A stretch of 64,000 nt of DNA from Trematomus loennbergii (taxonomy: Eukaryota > Chordata > Actinopteri > Perciformes > Nototheniidae). The notes under the pieces are model-generated. The model was not told the origin of the DNA and made no database searches. It was given only the letters and a program-made list of their open reading frames with translations. The position numbers and the translations under genes were made by a program. Shown piece after piece: positions 24,399 through 35,402 of the stretch. The first letter of the stretch is position 1; every line of letters starts with the position of its first letter. Where the stretch lies: the NCBI GenBank assembly GCA_012861695.1, contig JAAOOA010000010.1, forward strand, positions 374,501 through 438,500. Reading direction: 5' to 3'.

Positions 24399-26337
24399 CT
24401 AGCACGTTAGTTAGCATTACAGCCTTGTCATTTTTATTAGCCTTAACATGAAGTAACATTAAGTAACCCAAAATGTTAAACAGTAAGAGTAGTAGTCATA
24501 TTTCGTGAACCCTTTGAAGAGTACTGTCACCGGTGTGATCATTCTATAATACATAATTTAAGCCCGGGGGAGAAATGCTAACGCTAACGCTAGCGATCTT
24601 CTCTACTTCATGCTATCTGCACAAATGGTTGACATTAAACATTAAAACGACCAAGCAGTTCAGAGAGAATCAAAGGAAGGCAGGCAGGCAGCTTTGCATG
24701 ACATTCTTCAGGACGTGTTTCATTGTGGTGATAGTGAGGGTAGTCAATCGTTTTGTTGACAAGACAGTAGTGACGGCCATCTTGGTGACGTGTGTTGTTG
24801 ACCAGAGATGTAGTTCATTGAGCGTTTCACACAAACAAATGTGTTACTTCACAGTTTTACGACACATCTTTTTTTTTTTGACTTGCAAAATTATCTTTTA
24901 AATTGACAAACATCATATGTGTAATTCGTGGCACAATTCAAACGGGATCGAAAGATAATCTTTCTCTCTCCATTGACTTCAATACATAATTTTTCCGAAA
25001 TAAGGTCCCATGGAGGTCCACCGGAAGGGGAGGGACTTCGCCACTCTATTAGCAACGAGCGAAAAATGCTAACAGATGACTGCACCGAAAATCACTCACA
25101 AAACCTTATTATTTATCTCTTCTCCGCATCCATGACATCGATTCACATCGTGAGGTGACACAGAATCTATGGGTACCCTCATTATCACTCAATTATACGA
25201 ATTTGCGACGTTATAAACAAAAACAGACATCATAACAGGTGACGCTAGGTAGCTAAAAATGCTAACATTTTTACCTTGGCTCTGTAGTCTCTCCAAAGTG
25301 GTCTTCAATGGCATTAAAACGATAAAACTTTGAAATGATTTCTGATAATCCATGAGCAAACAGACGTAATGCTTTTACGTTTCTAGATGTCACAGCTAGA
25401 CTGTAGCTTCACTCTAATGCAAAACTGCATGCGCGAAGCCCCCACCTTTTCTTTTCACAATGAGTGTGTGTGGGGAACTCCCCCTTCGATTCTATTGGCT
25501 CTAACGGCCAGAAAGAGGTGTCAACCATCAAAATCGAGCAAGGGGGGCCAGAGATATGGAAAATCCACCCTAATGACCACAGAAGTGGTTTCTTTTTGCT
25601 AAATCTCTCTAAAAAGGTCAAATGTCACTTGTTTTGCATCAATCTTGATACAGGGTACTTATTATATGTTGTACTTTGGATTCCTAAAGCTTTTAGTCTA
25701 CCTTACCATCATCCAAGGGTAGTTTTCACTATAAGTAAAAAAGAATTTTTGGACGGACACTATAATTTACAGTTTTTTACTATGTAAAATCTGAGTTTAC
25801 TTTAAAATAAAAAACATCTATATTAATTCTGACTTTTCTACATCCAACTCACAGGTTTCTCATTACTTTGAGAAAAAAGATTATTAATTTAACCCTTTTA
25901 GAAGGGAAGATATGGTCATTTGTTCTGGGAATGTCATTTTCGAGCCTGAGACCTGAAAAACAGGCTCAGGGCTTAACAGGTTAAAAACGAACTCATTTAA
26001 TAAAAATCACAGTTGTATTACACACAACGCACTGTTTTTTGAGAACAAAAATTCGTAACAAATGCACTATAATACATTCTGACGAAAAATAAAAATTATT
26101 ATGAATAATAATAATAATTATTCATAATTTTATAAAATAAAAAAAGCATCCCGTGAGTTACTACAAGCTATAAAGTAGATTTTAAAAACGTTTTATAGAA
26201 TAAAAGCTCACTGCGGGACGTTGTAGAAATGCGTGTGTGCACCACGACAAAGGAGCCTCATTCACTTTTCACGTTTCCGTGGTGCAGACACGTAAATGTA
26301 GCAGAGTCCGTGACTCCACCACGTACTGCGGTGTTAA

Positions 26338-27902
26338 CCTGTTACGCACCGCCCCCCCGGTACCGGGCGGATAAACGCGTCATTTGCAGGAAACAACGTC
26401 TAAGGAATCTTACTTATTATATGTTGTACTTTGGATTCCTAAAGCTTTTAGTCTACTAACCCATCATCCAAGGGTAGTTTTCACTATAAGTAAAAAAGAA
26501 TATTTGGACGGACACTATAATTTACAGTTTTTTACTATGTAAAACCTGAATTTTCTTTAAAATAAAAAACATCTATATTGATTCTGACACTTCTACATCC
26601 AACTCACAGATGTAACCTTGCTTTGATAAAAGAAATTATTCATATAACCCTTTTAGAAGTTAAGTTGTAGTCATTTGTTTTGGGCATGTCATTTTCGAGC
26701 CTGAAACATGAAAAACAGGCTTGGTGCTTAACCTCTTAAGCACGGCGGTCCCCCCATTGGACCCCTCCCACCGTTTTTTTTCGAGATAATGTCTCAGGGC
26801 TTCTTAACATTTATGAAACTATTAATGTGTAGCACCAGATTAACGGGAAGAATCTCAGCTAAGTGAAGATATGAACCATTTTTACCAAAACAAAACACAA
26901 GTCTCATAAGAAGCGTCTAAATGACCCCTGAGCGAAAAAATTCTAACGCACTGCGGCACACAATTCAAGATAAAGATACCCTTATTACTTATCGTAGCTG
27001 CACATACAATATAGCCGATTCAAGCTGAGACTCCACTGATTATTTAGGTATAGTATCATCACTGAGCGATCCGAACTTGCGACAGGGGAAGCAAACACAG
27101 ACATCACAACACGTACCTTTACGGAGCTTTTACGGCAGATCGTCTCACCGTAGCTGTCAATTAGGTCAAAAGACGTGTTCAATGGCATTAAAACGAAAAA
27201 AAAAAATGCTACAACTATTGATCCATAGGTTGATAATGTACCTGGGCCTTTGAAACAATTATTTATAATCCATAATTCCATTTTTTATGTAAAAATCGGA
27301 GCGGAAAAGTTAGCTGCTAATGGTAGCCACCAGAGTGTATGCAGCTTCCGGTTTTGGTAACGTGTCACTCTCACTCCTTATTTGTTAACGTTTTGGTGTG
27401 TATATAACTTTCCCTCGATTCCATTGGCTCTAGCGGTTATAAAGAGATTTCATTCATCAAAATCGAGCAAGGGGGGCCAGAGATAGGTCAAATCCACCCA
27501 AATGACCCCAGAAGTGGGGTTTTTTGGCTAAATCTCTCTAAAAAGGTCAAATTTCACTTGTTTTGCATCAATCTTGATACAGGGTACTTATTATATGTTG
27601 TAAGCTTTTAGTCTACTAACCCATCATCCAAGGGTAGTTTTCACTATAAGTAAAAAAGAATTTTTGGACGGACACTATAATTTACAGTTTTTTACTATGT
27701 AAAATCTGATTTTTTTTTAAATAAAAAACATCTATATTGATTCTGACTTTTCTACATCCAACTCACAGGTTGATCATTACTTTGAGAATAAAGATTATTA
27801 ATTTAACCCTTTTAGAAGGGAAGATATGGTCATTTGTTCTGGGAATGTCATTTTCGAGCCTGAGACCTGAAAAACAGGCTCAGGGCTTAAGAGGTTAACA
27901 GG
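26338..27902. mobile_element. piggyBac-like element P3 (with P4 inside its end)
   Basis: Starts CCTGTTACGCACCGCC after TTAA (26334-26337) and ends CAGG (27899-27902) before TTAA (27903-27906). The F1 left arm has the undisturbed CTCCTTAACACCGC at about 14397-14410. Its own sequence is only about 400 bp, so it is internally deleted. P4 entered the TTAA within its right inverted repeat. Confidence 0.75.
26732..27894. mobile_element. piggyBac-like element P4, nested in P3
   Basis: CCTCTTAAGCACGG to CAGGGCTTAAGAGG (1163 bp), flanked by TTAA (26728-26731 and 27895-27898). Both TTAAs derive from the GCTTAACAGG end of P3, so the nesting is unambiguous. No transposase; the interior is shared with P1, P2 and P5. 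Confidence 0.8.
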
Positions 27903-27955
27903 TTAAGGAGTCGTGGTGGAGTCACGTATTCTGGTGAGACCAGGTTGGACAGAAA

Positions 27956-28385
27956 GCTGACCAGTCCCAGAAGACCTGAGAGTTCTGGATAGTTCATAAT
28001 TTTGCAGTAGGTCAGAAATGTATTTTGGGCCTAAACCATTCAATGCTTTATAAACCAGCAGCAGTATTTTGAAATCAATGATTTGACACACAGGAAGCCA
28101 GTGTAAAGACTTCAGAACAGGAGTGATGTGATCCACTTTTTAGTGTTAGTGAGGACTTGAGCAGCAGCGTTCTGAATTAGCTGCAGCTTTCTAATATATT
28201 TTTGTGTGAGACCTGTAAAGACACTATTACAGTAGTCCAGTCTTCTGAAGATAAAAGCATGGACAAGTTTTTCCAAATCCTACTGTGAAATTAGTCTTTT
28301 AATCCTAGATATATTCTTAAGGTGATAGTAGGCTGATTTAGTAATTATTTTGATGTGACTGTTGAAAGTCAGGTCAGAGTCAATA
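27956..28385 (-). pseudogene. LINE RT C-terminal region
   Basis: Minus-strand translation gives DSDLTFNSHIK, then SAYYHLKNISRIKRLIS, DLEKLVHAFIFRRLDYCN and LQLIQNAAAQVLTNTKK. After one frameshift, DHITPVLKSLHWLPVCQ and ILLLVYKALNGLGPKYISDL follow. This is the standard thumb/C-terminal segment of L2-like LINE ORF2. One internal stop (near LIS) and one frameshift are present. It precedes, in protein order, the piece at 14036-14357. Confidence 0.85.
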
Positions 28386-28690
28386 GGTGCGTTCACACTG
28401 GAGTACTTTTACCCGTACTTTTCCCGTTTAGTTCCGTTAGTGCCTGGAATTTTGCGTTCACACCAAAAAGAGTACTTAGTTCCGAGAACTTTTACCCCCA
28501 TTTTTTGTGCCTGCTAGAGAGGTGGTACTATCCTGGGGAGAAAAAAGTACCAATTTAGATTGGCTGGGCGAATTGCAAACCACGGCCCGTAAAACTCTGA
28601 AAAGTTTTATGAAGCCGCCATTGTATTTGCTGGCATTAGCATTATTAGCATTAGCATTAGCCCCGCACACCAACGGAGAGAGAATAACTT

Positions 28691-28807
28691 ATGGCAACAC
28701 AAAAAAAAGCATGGGAGCGGTGGAGTGATGAGGAGGTGTCGGCGTTCTGGCGATTTACTCTGAAGGCTTCAGTAGAAGCTGCTGGGAGTCCCAGCAGCTT
28801 CTACTGA
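28691..28807 (+). pseudogene. Myb/SANT-like N-terminus, truncated
   Basis: MATQKKAWERWSDEEVSAFW, then RFTLKASVEAAGSPSSFY and a stop. W-S-D-E-E-V is the signature start of the Myb/SANT-like domain in Harbinger-associated DNA-binding proteins. After about 24 residues the frame runs into a perfect palindrome (28765-28811), so the remainder of the domain has been lost. Confidence 0.4.
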
Positions 28808-28811
28808 AGCC
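28765..28811. repeat. Perfect 47-bp palindrome
   Basis: The 23-bp arm GGCTTCAGTAGAAGCTGCTG+GGA is followed by one base and its exact complement. It lies at the point where the Myb-like frame collapses. Confidence 0.97.
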
Positions 28812-28879
28812 AGTCCCCAACTCCGGGGACTTCCGGCCGGGAACTTCGGGTGGCAGTATACGCCGTGAAGTGGTTTGCG

Positions 28880-31152
28880 CAGCGCCATATAGATAGAAGA
28901 GTTACGACAGCGGAAGTCCAAAATGCTTGATCGTCACGTGGTTCAGGGAGAGTCAATAGTTCCCCGGAAGTTCGTGGCGGGACATATGAATGCATGATTA
29001 CCGGAGATAGAACTACGATTTTTGGTAATAAGTAGTGAATAAAGGTCTTGATTTGCAATATTTATACAACATACCGATATGTGTATGTATTTACATCAAT
29101 ATGTTTTAAAAAAAAATAGAATCTGCTAATATTTATGGATAATATTAGGAATAGTGTGAACAGCTAGTTTACTTGTTAACATATACATGTTAGGCTGTTG
29201 CCTTGGTTAAAGAGCCTGTTGCTGTTGTGTATTGCTTTGAATTATTTAAAACAAATATTATCTTCTTAAACAGGTATGGTAGTCAGGAGCATCACTTCCT
29301 AATGTTTATTGATATATTTAGAGGGAGGGGATGGCAAGGAATGCTTCAAAATTTAGATTAGATTAATTTCTACCATTTTTTTAATTCATGGTGGTTTCAG
29401 TAATCCCATGGTACTTGAGGACATAAGTAATCTAAATGACTAATGTATCTTTATGACTTTCAGAAAGGACAGGAGACCAACAGGTGACTATCAATGGACT
29501 AGCAGCAACATGATTATGACGTTAAAAGTGTTGTTTTAGGAACATCCATTGTAAATACATGGAATTCAATAAACATTGAATAGCATGTCATGCAGTTTGT
29601 CTGTGCCTTTTCCTCCGTGTTGTCCTGGCATATCGTCTCCACCATGGTTTGCTGTGCTGCCTGGGGATGCTCCAATCGCTCAGAGAAAGGAGTAAGAATC
29701 AGAATGTACGGCTTCCCCACTGACACAGAGAGGAGGGAAAAATGGCTAGCTCAAGTCAGCAGGAGCAATTTAACAATCAAAACAGACAGCCGCAACAAAA
29801 TATGTGAGGTAATCATATTCAAACACTGCATTTGCACTTTTTCACAAAACGAAGACCACACCATTGGGAAGCTTAATGTTTGGTTTAATACAAATAACAG
29901 GGAAAGGCTTGAAAACTCTGAGAGTTGAGACTCAGGGTGCAGGGTGAGGGTCTCAGTGCAGGTATTCAGGCTCTATTGAATCCCCCTCTGGTTCTTGTGC
30001 TGAAAGAGGGAGAAACAGACAGGAGAAAGGGTTATACACACCTATATAGCACACCTATTGGATGGGAAATTGCCTTGGGGAGATAGGTGTGGTCTTTGTT
30101 TCCAACTGAAGTTATGGAACTTTATTATTTGTGAGTTTAACAAAGTATGACAAATGGCATCAGTAATGGATGTGATATGAATTTGTATAAAGTTGTCTCA
30201 CATTCTTGGTCGTATTTTACGTACAGTATGTAATGAGTGTATACATGTCCAGTAAGTCCTCCACCTGTAACATCACTGCCCCTCCACCTGCCATACAGTA
30301 GGTTACTAATATACACTAACAAGATTACTTATATAATACAGTGATAGAATACATGTTTAGTATGCTTACTTATATACAACAGTAGTATTAATGTACCTTG
30401 TGTTTTCACTCTCACTTTGCCATCATTTCAAAATCAGCTGAGCTGCAACATAATACAGACAGGTAATAATCAACAGAATACACTAAAAACACTCACCCAT
30501 AAATTACGTTTTTGTTTAAGTCTCAAATATGCACTCTAAATTATATCAAAATAGCTCTCTTCCTTATTATTGTGTAACGTTAACTTTATTATACTAGTTG
30601 TAGGTCTACTCCAAAATGGAGATCGTAATTTCTCCACCTCCACTCATTACAATCACACGTGCCCCAATGTTATATATTTACTAATATTATATTCCTCCAC
30701 CCCACAAAAAATCACGTTTAGAAGCCCTTTTTCTCTAATTCCACAACGTTAGGATGAAATAACATTAGGAAAAGATTAATAGCTGTTCATGGTTAACGTG
30801 TGTTGCTAACTTTATCCGGTATCCTAGCCTAATCTGTTATCTGTAACGTTCCCTAAATCGTACTGATTTAGGGATAATCCACTAACATCCTTTAATACAC
30901 ATGTTCATTTGACTCAGATGTGCTGATAATATCTGCAATAATAAATCTTTAAACGTCTTCTTACCTTTAAAAGTCCATCACGAACGCTGCATCTATGCTG
31001 CAACTCACTGTGTGGGTCGCAAAAATTCCCCGGAAGTCAGCGGCAAGCTAACTTCCGGGGAACTATTGACGGCTCCGATCCGCCATTGCTGTAAAAAAAC
31101 TGGTCCATTGGAGTGAACGGAGATGTCGTAACTCTTCTATTATACGGCTCTG
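28880..31152 (+). mobile_element. P-like/THAP transposon M3
   Basis: 2273 bp with terminal inverted repeats of about 29 bp (left CAGCGCCATATAGATAGAAG, right complement CAGAGCCGTATAATAGAAGA, both continuing AGTTACGACA). Further inverted homology is GTCAATAGTTCCCCGGAAGT. It is flanked by a perfect 8-bp duplication GGTTTGCG (28872-28879 and 31153-31160). It contains a THAP exon at 29644. An 8-bp duplication with a THAP domain is the combination known for P elements. No catalytic transposase exon was found, so the copy is non-autonomous or the rest is unrecognisable. Confidence 0.65.
29644..29808 (+). pseudogene. THAP-domain exon
   Basis: The start context ACCATGG is strong. The 55-residue frame begins MVCCAAWGCSNR, with C-x4-C at residues 4 and 9, then GFPTD and the conserved Trp of REKWLAQV, then KICE with the third Cys at residue 54. 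A GT donor (GAG/GTAATC at 29809) follows immediately, so the His-containing part of the C2CH motif is expected in a downstream exon that I did not find. Vertebrate THAP genes and P-like transposons share this domain; the location inside an 8-bp-duplication element argues for a transposon origin. Confidence 0.7.
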
Positions 31153-31254
31153 GGTTTGCGGCTGCCAGTAAACCCAAAGCAGAAGAAGAAGAAGTGACGT
31201 CAGCGGCTTCATTTGCGTAATCTTCCCTCAGGGAACTTATTCCGGTGTGAACGC

Positions 31255-32161
31255 GATCTGTACTTAGTTTTTCCTGTTCACACCGCAGCGGCGGCGCGTC
31301 ATAGCTCCGGAATGCGGTTCACTTCCAGCTCCAAAAATGTTTCGGTCCAGAGGCAAGAGCTTCGGAGCTATGACGCGGCGTCTCTTACGTTGAGGCGTGC
31401 AGGAAACCTTACTTTGACCATCCGTTCGCTTTTATTGATCATTGTGGAGAGCAGGCAGACGTTTTGTTTGTTATTATAGCAGCTATCGGATGGAATTAAT
31501 ACATGGGCTGTACAGGTTGTCATGTCCGACTATCACAAGTAGAATCATAATGAAAAATACGCCGGTAAAATGTGCCTGTAGAAAACGGCTTAGCAAGTAG
31601 TCAGTTTAGCTTCGGTTGCTATGCTAACATCACCCATGTTATACCAGAGAAACTTTCATAACAGCGTTGTGATGCCAAAAAGCGTCATTCAGACTGACAC
31701 ACATTCACTTAAGGGGAACTGGGGATATGTATCAGCTGCTTGTGTGACAGTCAGACAGTGAATACTTTAGAGCCGTGTGAGCTAACCCGGAGCTAACAGG
31801 AGAATAAACTCCCGTGGAAGAGCAGCCAGCACTGCAGCGGTCGGTAAATGCCGCTGAAACACATTAATAAACAATGAACCACGGCACTCTGGAGAAAAGT
31901 ATAAGGTTGGAGAAGTCGTTATTTAATTTAATCTGGCTTCGTATGATTAAAAGCAACACGATCATCGACCCGACGCAGTCCCCGGCCCGTTGTTGTTGTG
32001 GGAGAAAATCAGCGACGTAAACTGTGACGTCATGACGCAGCAGCGGCAGCTCTGGGCGGTGTGAACAGAGCGGGAGCTGAAAAGGGAAACCGGAGCTGAA
32101 CCAGAAAAGCTCTCGCTAGGAGCTAGAAAGGGAAAAGCGCTGGTGTGAAAGCCGCATAAGT
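31255..32161. mobile_element. Unclassified MITE-like segment
   Basis: GTTCACACCGCAGCGGCGGC near 31275 and the end GCGCTGGTGTGAAAGCCGCA near 32136-32155 are loosely inverted. Both sides carry AGCTCCGG motifs. No coding potential. It is probably another short DNA transposon, but its boundaries are uncertain. Confidence 0.3.
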
Positions 32162-32918
32162 GCTGGGACTTTTATACCTAGGCCCTCTGACCCCACCCCT
32201 TCCCTCTAAAAAAAAAAAAAAAAAGCTTTATTACGTCACAGCGTATACTTCAGCGGAATATCAAAACAACGGCCCGGGGTGCAAAGCACATCAATGAAAG
32301 CGACCCTCTACCACACAAAACAACACCTGTAAATAACCCAATTTGTGTTCTTTGAAATTGAAAAGGATATTGCATTGTGTTTGTTACTTTCGTTGCAGTT
32401 GTATGTCTTAAGTGTAATTTGGCATGCTTTTATTTGAAGGCGAGTTTACGCTGTTGACAGGAAGTTGTTGTTGCTATGGAAACAAGAAAAGCTTCACAGC
32501 GGGCGGAACTTGTCATAAAGTCCGCGATAATAAAACCCACCCATTTAGAGGGAAGATATGATTGGTCAATTGTACTGTCATTTGACATTACTCTCTCGTT
32601 CAGTTACTATAGCGGGCCCTCTGTGAATTCATAGCTGGACCACCAATCAGCTCCTGTCTTCACAGTGACTCGCAGAGACGGCTAAAGGAACTTCTTTCAT
32701 TTAACCCTTCACATTCTAACAGAAACTGAATAGGCAGATTTGAAGGATTTATTTCTTTGTAAATATTATTTTAAATACAATTAAATCAAGTTATTTTGGT
32801 AAAACTAATGAAAAATATAATTATATATTAAAGAATTTTTTTAATGTTTTAAATATTATTTTGTAGAATATCTTAGGCCCTCAGAGAGGGCCTAGAGGGC
32901 CATGACAGCTCGCCACTG
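32162..32918. mobile_element. hAT-like MITE, copy C1
   Basis: The right end reads, on the minus strand, CAGTGGCGAGCTGTCATGG. The left side has TTTATACCTAGGCCCTCTGA. About 360 bp (32270-32628) are nearly identical to 60600-60958 in copy C2, which retains the left terminus CAGTGGCGAGCCGTGAG. The C1 left terminus itself is degraded. No transposase. Confidence 0.65.
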
Positions 32919-33870
32919 CTCAGTTTTGTCTTTGTTTAAATGGAGAAAGTTCTGACACATCCAGTCATTGATTTGTTCAATGCACTTACTCAGTGTCTGA
33001 ATTGGAGCATAGTCTCCTGGTGAAATGGTTATGTAAATGTATGTTTCATCCGCATAGCTATGGTAACTTATTTGGTTGTTTTTCATTATCTGAACCAGTG
33101 GTAGCATGTAGATGTTAAAGAGAAGAGGCCCCAGGATGGAGCCTTGAGGAACCCCACATGTCATATTTGTCAACTCAGATGTGTATTTACCTACACGTTT
33201 TTCTTTTTTTTCTTCAAACCAATTTAGAACTGTTGGCGAAAGTCCAACCCAGTTTTCTAGTCGGTCTAGTAATATGTTGTGGTCAACAGTGTCAAATGCA
33301 GCGCTGAGATCTAATAATACTATCACTGAAGTTCTGCCACTGTCTGTGTTTAAGTGGATGTCATTGAAGACCTTTACAAGAGCAGTCTCAGTGCTGTGGT
33401 TTGGACGAAAGCCTGACTGGAACACATCGAAACAGTTATTTAAATGCAAGAAATGACTCAACTGTTGAAAAACTACTTTTTCAATGATTTTACCTAGAAG
33501 TGGGAGATTTGATATTGGCCTGTAATTGTTTGTTACTGAAGCATCTAGATTATTATTTTTTAAGAGCGGTTTAATGACTGCAGTTTTGGCCATGCAATGA
33601 AAAATATTTTTGAAAAATCCTGTTGGAATAATATCAAGGCAGCAGGAGGAGGATTTCAGATGTTGTATAATGTTGTATGTTTTTATCATTAATCTGATGG
33701 AATTGTGTCATGATGTTTGAATTGATATTAGGTGCACACAGGGACAAAACATTTGCTGTACCTGACACAGAGGCACTGACTACTTGTCTGATTTTCTGAA
33801 TTTTGTCAGTGAAGAAGGAGGCAAATTCATTGCAGGCCCTGGTGGATAGAAATTCAGAGGCTACTGACAC
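32919..33870 (-). pseudogene. LINE ORF2, reverse transcriptase part
   Basis: The minus-strand frame from 33689 shows, in order, [12 protein letters not shown] with [44 protein letters not shown] (motif A), [18 protein letters not shown] (motif B) and YADETYIY (motif C). Motif C should be YADD; the second Asp is Glu. The frame is cut at [10 protein letters not shown] by C1. The preceding segment (33870-33634) is in another frame, so ORF2 is broken by at least two frameshifts upstream. The L2/Maui clade is inferred from motif spelling. Confidence 0.85.
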
Positions 33871-33881
33871 TGGGGGGGTTG

Positions 33882-34175
33882 TTAGTCTGTCGACAGTAGC
33901 AAATAAGGCACGTGCGTTGTTTTGTTTTTGGTAATGATGTCAGAGAAGAAAGACTGTCGTGCATTCTTGAATTCCAAATTATAAAGGCCAAGTCTCTCTT
34001 TATAGATTTCAAAATGAACCTGGAGATTTGTTTTTCGCCACCTACGTTCAGCTTTTCGACACTCTCTTTTTTCTGTTTTCACGGTCATGGCCTTTCTCCA
34101 TGGAGATATTTTCTTGCCAGTCACTTCCTTTATCTTAGTTGCAGCAATGGCATCTATAACATTTTTAATTTTCAT
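33882..34175 (-). pseudogene. LINE ORF2 linker between EN and RT
   Basis: PWRKAMTVKTEKRECRKAER, then RWRKTNLQVHFEIYKERL and FKNARQSFFSDII form the basic linker found between endonuclease and RT in L2-type LINEs. It is separated from the flanking parts by frameshifts. Confidence 0.7.
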
Positions 34176-34250
34176 TTACTGAGATGTTAGCAAGGGCAAG
34201 TGTGGAAGAAAACATTTCCCTAGTATTTTCAGTTAAATATCGCTTTGTGG

Positions 34251-34860
34251 TTACCTCTTTTTGGACATTTTTCTGTACAGAAATAGAGCTCTCAAAGAAA
34301 ACACAGCAATGATCAGAGAGTGCAACGTCACCACAACCTTAGAGATATTCAGACCCTTTGAGATAATTAAGTCCAGAGTGTGCCCCTTATTGTGCGTGGG
34401 CTCCGTCACATGCTGAGTCAGTCCATAGTTATCAAGAACAAAAAACTGTTCTTTAGCTCCTCTGTCCTGGGGGTTGTCAACATGGATGTTAAAATCACCA
34501 ACAATGACTAGACGGTCAAAGTCAATACACACTATAGACAGCAGTTCAGTAAAGTCATCAAAAAAGCTTGCACAGTATTTGGGTGGTCTATAGATGTTTA
34601 GGAACAGAGCTCGAGAGGAGAATTTCAGCTGAAGGGCCACATATTCAAAAGAAGCAAAGTTTCCATAAGATGTCTTCCTGCATTGAATGGAATCATTGAA
34701 CAAAATAGCAACTCCACCCCCTTTCTTATGCATTCTTTCCTGACTCATAAAACTAAAGTTGGGAGGGGTTGATTCGATAAGAACAGCTGCGCTGTTTTTT
34801 GTGCTCAGTGATTCAAAATGTTTTTCCTGCCAAAGACCTGACATTTAATAAAGCTAGTTT
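34251..34860 (-). pseudogene. LINE ORF2, AP-type endonuclease
   Basis: On the minus strand KLKLALLNVRSL (frame ending at about 34813) is followed, after a frameshift, by KKGGGVAILFND, LFLNIYRPPK, VIVGDFNIHVDNP and HNKGHTLDLIIS. These are the conserved blocks of the apurinic endonuclease that nicks the LINE target. The final SDH block region is blurred (THNKGH... then VVTLHSLIIAVF). Broken by frameshifts. Confidence 0.85.
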
Positions 34861-35402
34861 AAGTTTGTTAAATACTCTATCAGTCAGATGTTTTGTGATA
34901 AGCTGTGGCTGACATGGAATCACTGCTAAATTTGATAAATTCACACAAACGTTTGAGTGCTTCCTATTACTAGCAACACAGATATCAGCAAAGCTACTGA
35001 CAGGCAGGGCCCCGGCTTGTCCTGAAATTAGTGCCATAAGCCCTTGAGCCTGGACCCAGCACATATCAGTTAGAGTTTGCTGCGTGTTGTACACACACAT
35101 TCTTATCAGGGTTCGGAGACAGCAGATGCTGTCTTGAAGGGGGAGGAGGTGGTGCACGTTTTGGTTTGGATGATTGTAGTAGGCATGGTGATGAAGACGG
35201 TGGAGATGGTGCACATGTCTGCTTCGGTGATTGTTGTGGGTGCCGTTGAGGGACGGGGGTCAAGGACTTGCTGCCAACCCTGTACATCTCTTTCATGCGG
35301 TCATTGAACTCCAGGAAGGGGTACGAGGGTGAAAGGGTGAGCGGGGGATGAAGGAAGAGTATCCTCAAAGGTGTTGATAGGAGGGGTGAAGGGCGGTGGA
35401 GA

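Larger units (their letters stand above)
23928..25047 (+). mobile_element. THAP-type DNA transposon inserted in P2
   Basis: The ends AGAGTGGCGAAGTC and GACTTCGCCACTCT are inverted copies; further inverted homology extends about 190 bp (CATGGGACCTTATTTCGG; CATCATATGTGTAATTCGTG). P1 keeps the empty site CTCTGAATTAGC, which gives a 2-bp AT duplication (23926-23927 and 25048-25049). The interior contains a THAP-like exon (24285) and the 37-bp palindrome. An AT duplication plus THAP would fit the ISL2EU group as I remember it; that name is inference. Confidence 0.6.
23736..25980. mobile_element. piggyBac-like element P2 (carries a THAP element)
   Basis: CCTGTTAAGCCCGAGAG to CTCAGGGCTTAACAGG, bounded by TTAA (23732-23735 and 25981-25984). 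The F1 left arm shows the empty site CCTTCCTTAAAACTAAC (complement), confirming TTAA duplication. Removing the nested element at 23928-25047 leaves about 1.12 kb, near the family size. Confidence 0.8.
14358..27947. mobile_element. F1: 13.6-kb long-inverted-repeat element
   Basis: The termini CAACCTGGTCTCACCAG (14358) and its exact complement ending at 27947 are flanked by the 8-bp direct repeat GACAGAAA (14350-14357 and 27948-27955) inside the L2 LINE. The arms are inverted copies over their whole length: 14358-15868 on the left, and 20493-21120, 23668-23731, 25985-26333 and 27907-27947 on the right. The right arm is cut up by later insertions. A 60-codon frame occurs in both arms in mirror orientation (15688-15870 and 20493-20675) and marks the symmetry; it is not called as a gene. 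Shared interior sequence links F1 to F2 (38097-41195). No transposase is visible. The long terminal inverted repeats and 7-8 bp duplications resemble foldback or Mutator-like elements; the superfamily is unassigned. Confidence 0.8.
28389..31254 (+). mobile_element. Harbinger-like element remnant
   Basis: The end GCGTTCACACTGGAGTA at 28389 is inverted at 31238-31254 (complement GCGTTCACACCGGAATA). Subterminal GCGTTCACACC repeats at 28454 are typical of PIF/Harbinger. A Myb/SANT-like peptide start at 28691 fits the second protein of Harbinger elements. The P-like element at 28880-31152 occupies most of its interior. No 3-bp target duplication is clear. Confidence 0.4.

Noticed and set aside
28880..31152. 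Reading 28895-31138 as a separate AT-duplicating element inside a 27-bp palindrome
   Set aside because: The perfect 8-bp duplication GGTTTGCG and the continuity of the inverted repeats through the supposed AT make a single 2.27 kb element simpler.
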